Shown in pieces: positions 40,879-41,382 of a DNA stretch of 41,382 bases (its first letter is position 1; every line of letters starts with the position of its first letter). This DNA comes from Clostridia bacterium (GTDB lineage Bacteria; Bacillota; Clostridia; Oscillospirales; SIG627): contig JAFWZW010000021.1 in NCBI GenBank assembly GCA_017517325.1, positions 1 through 41,382 on the forward strand, given 5' to 3'. The translations under genes were made by a program, and so were the position numbers. The notes beneath the pieces are model-generated. The model made no database searches. It had not been told where the DNA came from and worked only from the letters and a program-made list of their open reading frames with translations.

Positions 40879-40907
40879 ATTATAACTTCGGCAAAACGAA
40901 TTGTCAA
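40879..40907 (-). promoter_or_regulatory. Perfect consensus promoter of the element operon
   Basis: On the reverse strand TTGACA (40907-40902), 17-base spacer, TATAAT (40884-40879). The spacer contains the dyad TTCG-N6-CGAA (forward 40887-40900), a plausible operator for the small HTH protein. About 45 bases separate it from the start codon. Confidence 0.88.
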
Positions 40908-40962
40908 TATAATCCAATTGATTATTGCACATATTCTCCTAATTATAAAATCGCAATATTAA

Positions 40963-40993
40963 AACCGAATGAACAAGTGAGTTCATTCGGTTC
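40963..40993 (-). terminator. Hairpin between the stub of spoVT and the element operon
   Basis: AACCGAATGAAC pairs exactly with GTTCATTCGGTT; on the reverse strand it is followed by TTTTAATATT. It could stop transcripts entering from the old spoVT promoter. Confidence 0.7.
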
Positions 40994-41060
40994 TTATTCT
41001 TCATTTATGTAGAGCGTTGCCCTTATTCTACAAAAAACGCCGAAAAACCATAAAATTAGG

Positions 41061-41143
41061 GGCTTGTGTTCAATAGGGCAAACTTGCAAAAATCCTAGTG
41101 TTTATGCAGATTTCAGGAGGTTTGCCCTATTATAACACAAGCC
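41061..41143. repeat. Large inverted repeat next to the right attachment-like repeat
   Basis: GGCTTGTGTT plus AATAGGGCAAAC (41061-41083) pairs with GTTTGCCCTATT plus AACACAAGCC (41120-41143), 22 paired bases with a small internal loop. A further copy of the TTGCCCT(T)AT word lies at about 41021. Its position four bases inside the direct repeat suggests an end structure of the element. Confidence 0.75.
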
Positions 41144-41175
41144 TCTATTCTACGAACAATTCCTGTTGCTTTCAT
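41113..41175 (-). pseudogene. spoVT: Truncated 5' stub of spoVT
   Basis: The reverse frame starts at ATG 41175 and reads MKATGIVRRI, exactly as SpoVT, before diverging to EACVIIGQTS and a stop. It has a ribosome site (AAAGAGGAGA) and a forespore-type promoter, but only 20 codons. It is what is expected of the original gene start after the element entered near codon 10. Confidence 0.75.
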
Positions 41176-41184
41176 ATATAAATC
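41147..41184. repeat. Right attachment-site-like direct repeat
   Basis: Copy of 37525-37562 with one mismatch, in the same orientation, 3622 bases away. Confidence 0.88.
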
Positions 41185-41212
41185 TCCTCTTTTTACAATT
41201 TTAATGTGATAT

Positions 41213-41241
41213 TAGTATCACACTTTTTGTAGAAATTATGA
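41213..41241 (-). promoter_or_regulatory. Forespore-type promoter of the spoVT stub
   Basis: On the reverse strand TCATA (41241-41237), 17-base spacer, GATACTA (41219-41213). It has the same layout as the promoter at 37591-37619, with mismatches at the first base of each box. A dyad GTGATA/TATCAC overlaps the -10 region. Confidence 0.45.
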
Positions 41242-41278
41242 GTAGAATTTCCAATTGTTTTTAAATTTTAATAAACAA

Positions 41279-41306
41279 AAGGCACCTCAAACTAATTGAA
41301 GTGCCT
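41279..41306 (-). terminator. Terminator of the gene entering from the right edge
   Basis: AAGGCAC and GTGCCTT with flanking TCA/TTGA pairs form a stem; on the reverse strand it is followed by TTTTGTTTATT, 15 bases after the stop at 41322. Confidence 0.75.
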
Positions 41307-41321
41307 TCTGCTTGCTACTAT

Positions 41322-41382
41322 TTATTCTTCTATATTTTCTTCGTAAACTGGAATAGTCATATTTTCCAAAGCACTCCGAAGC
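41322..41382 (-). CDS. C-terminal end of an unknown reverse-strand gene (partial)
   Basis: The last 19 codons and a TAA are visible, reading LRSALENMTIPVYEENIEE, ahead of a reverse-strand terminator. The family cannot be judged from so little. It would be the chromosomal neighbour of spoVT before insertion, or the end of a second accessory element. Confidence 0.5.
   Translation of the reverse strand, partial: LRSALENMTIPVYEENIEE

Larger units (their letters stand above)
37525..41184. mobile_element. 3.6-kb integrated element in spoVT carrying a TIR-methyltransferase-hydrolase operon
   Basis: The interval is bounded by the 38-base direct repeats of the spoVT start, is much more AT-rich than the backbone, and holds four reverse genes with unfamiliar cargo. 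A 20-codon spoVT stub remains on the far side. No integrase or transposase is encoded inside, so it is non-autonomous, a remnant, or moved by enzymes encoded elsewhere, perhaps beyond the window end. Confidence 0.75.

Overview
The window looks like a chromosomal segment from a spore-lineage member of the Clostridia, probably an uncultured gut Firmicute. The evidence is a stage V sporulation regulator (spoVT), RNase M5, many sigma-A promoters of TTGACA-N17-TATAAT type, strong AGGAGG ribosome sites, and close packing of a backbone of roughly 50 percent GC. A species name cannot be given from sequence alone.

Layout. Bases 1-3233 hold the 3' part of an NlpC/P60-like cysteine hydrolase gene, argG behind a likely ArgR-controlled promoter, and a comF-type phosphoribosyltransferase. 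Bases 3346-6354 encode one large protein with a degenerate P-loop region and a C-terminal HDDC2/YfbR-type HD nucleotidase domain. Bases 6494-13205 form a five-gene operon: a mobile-element-type SF2/SNF2 helicase, a MoxR AAA+ ATPase, a DUF2201 HExxH/VWA protein, a membrane protein and a small cysteine-rich protein. Two reverse genes follow (beta-propeller glycosidase, YjjG-like HAD). An AT-rich accessory patch (about 15.4-17.6 kb) carries two unrecognised genes flanked by arrays of small hairpins. Next come reverse-strand tRNA-Trp and tRNA-Met/Ile2 genes mixed with tRNA-end remnants and GC-rich cassettes.

Bases 18348-22544 are a reverse operon: a small protein probably translated from a leaderless mRNA, two cyclophilins, ribF, and a D,D-carboxypeptidase homologue that has lost all three catalytic motifs. 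Bases 22753-31971 are a forward run: polyamine ABC transporter potA-potB-potCD (permease and binding protein fused), alaS, a HIT protein, holA, rnmV and a membrane protein. tRNA-Leu(GAG) at 32043 is again followed by terminator, GC-rich cassette, duplicated tRNA 3' end and second terminator, as at tRNA-Trp. Bases 32535-36965 carry a DUF4886-like lipoprotein, a NUDIX/GNAT pair, a TetR regulator and two tandem SGNH hydrolases.

The most striking region is 37525-41184. An AT-rich 3.6-kb element lies between two copies (37 of 38 identical) of the spoVT start region. It appears to have entered spoVT near codon 10 and to have rebuilt the gene by supplying a new start, ribosome site and forespore-type promoter; a 20-codon stub of the old gene remains at 41113-41175. 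Its cargo is a compact operon: small HTH protein, TIR-domain protein with a large helical C-terminus, class I methyltransferase, and RBBP9-like serine hydrolase. No integrase is visible. This is the best candidate for an undescribed, probably anti-phage, system. The helicase-MoxR-DUF2201 operon and the neighbouring HD-nucleotidase/NTPase protein are further candidates.
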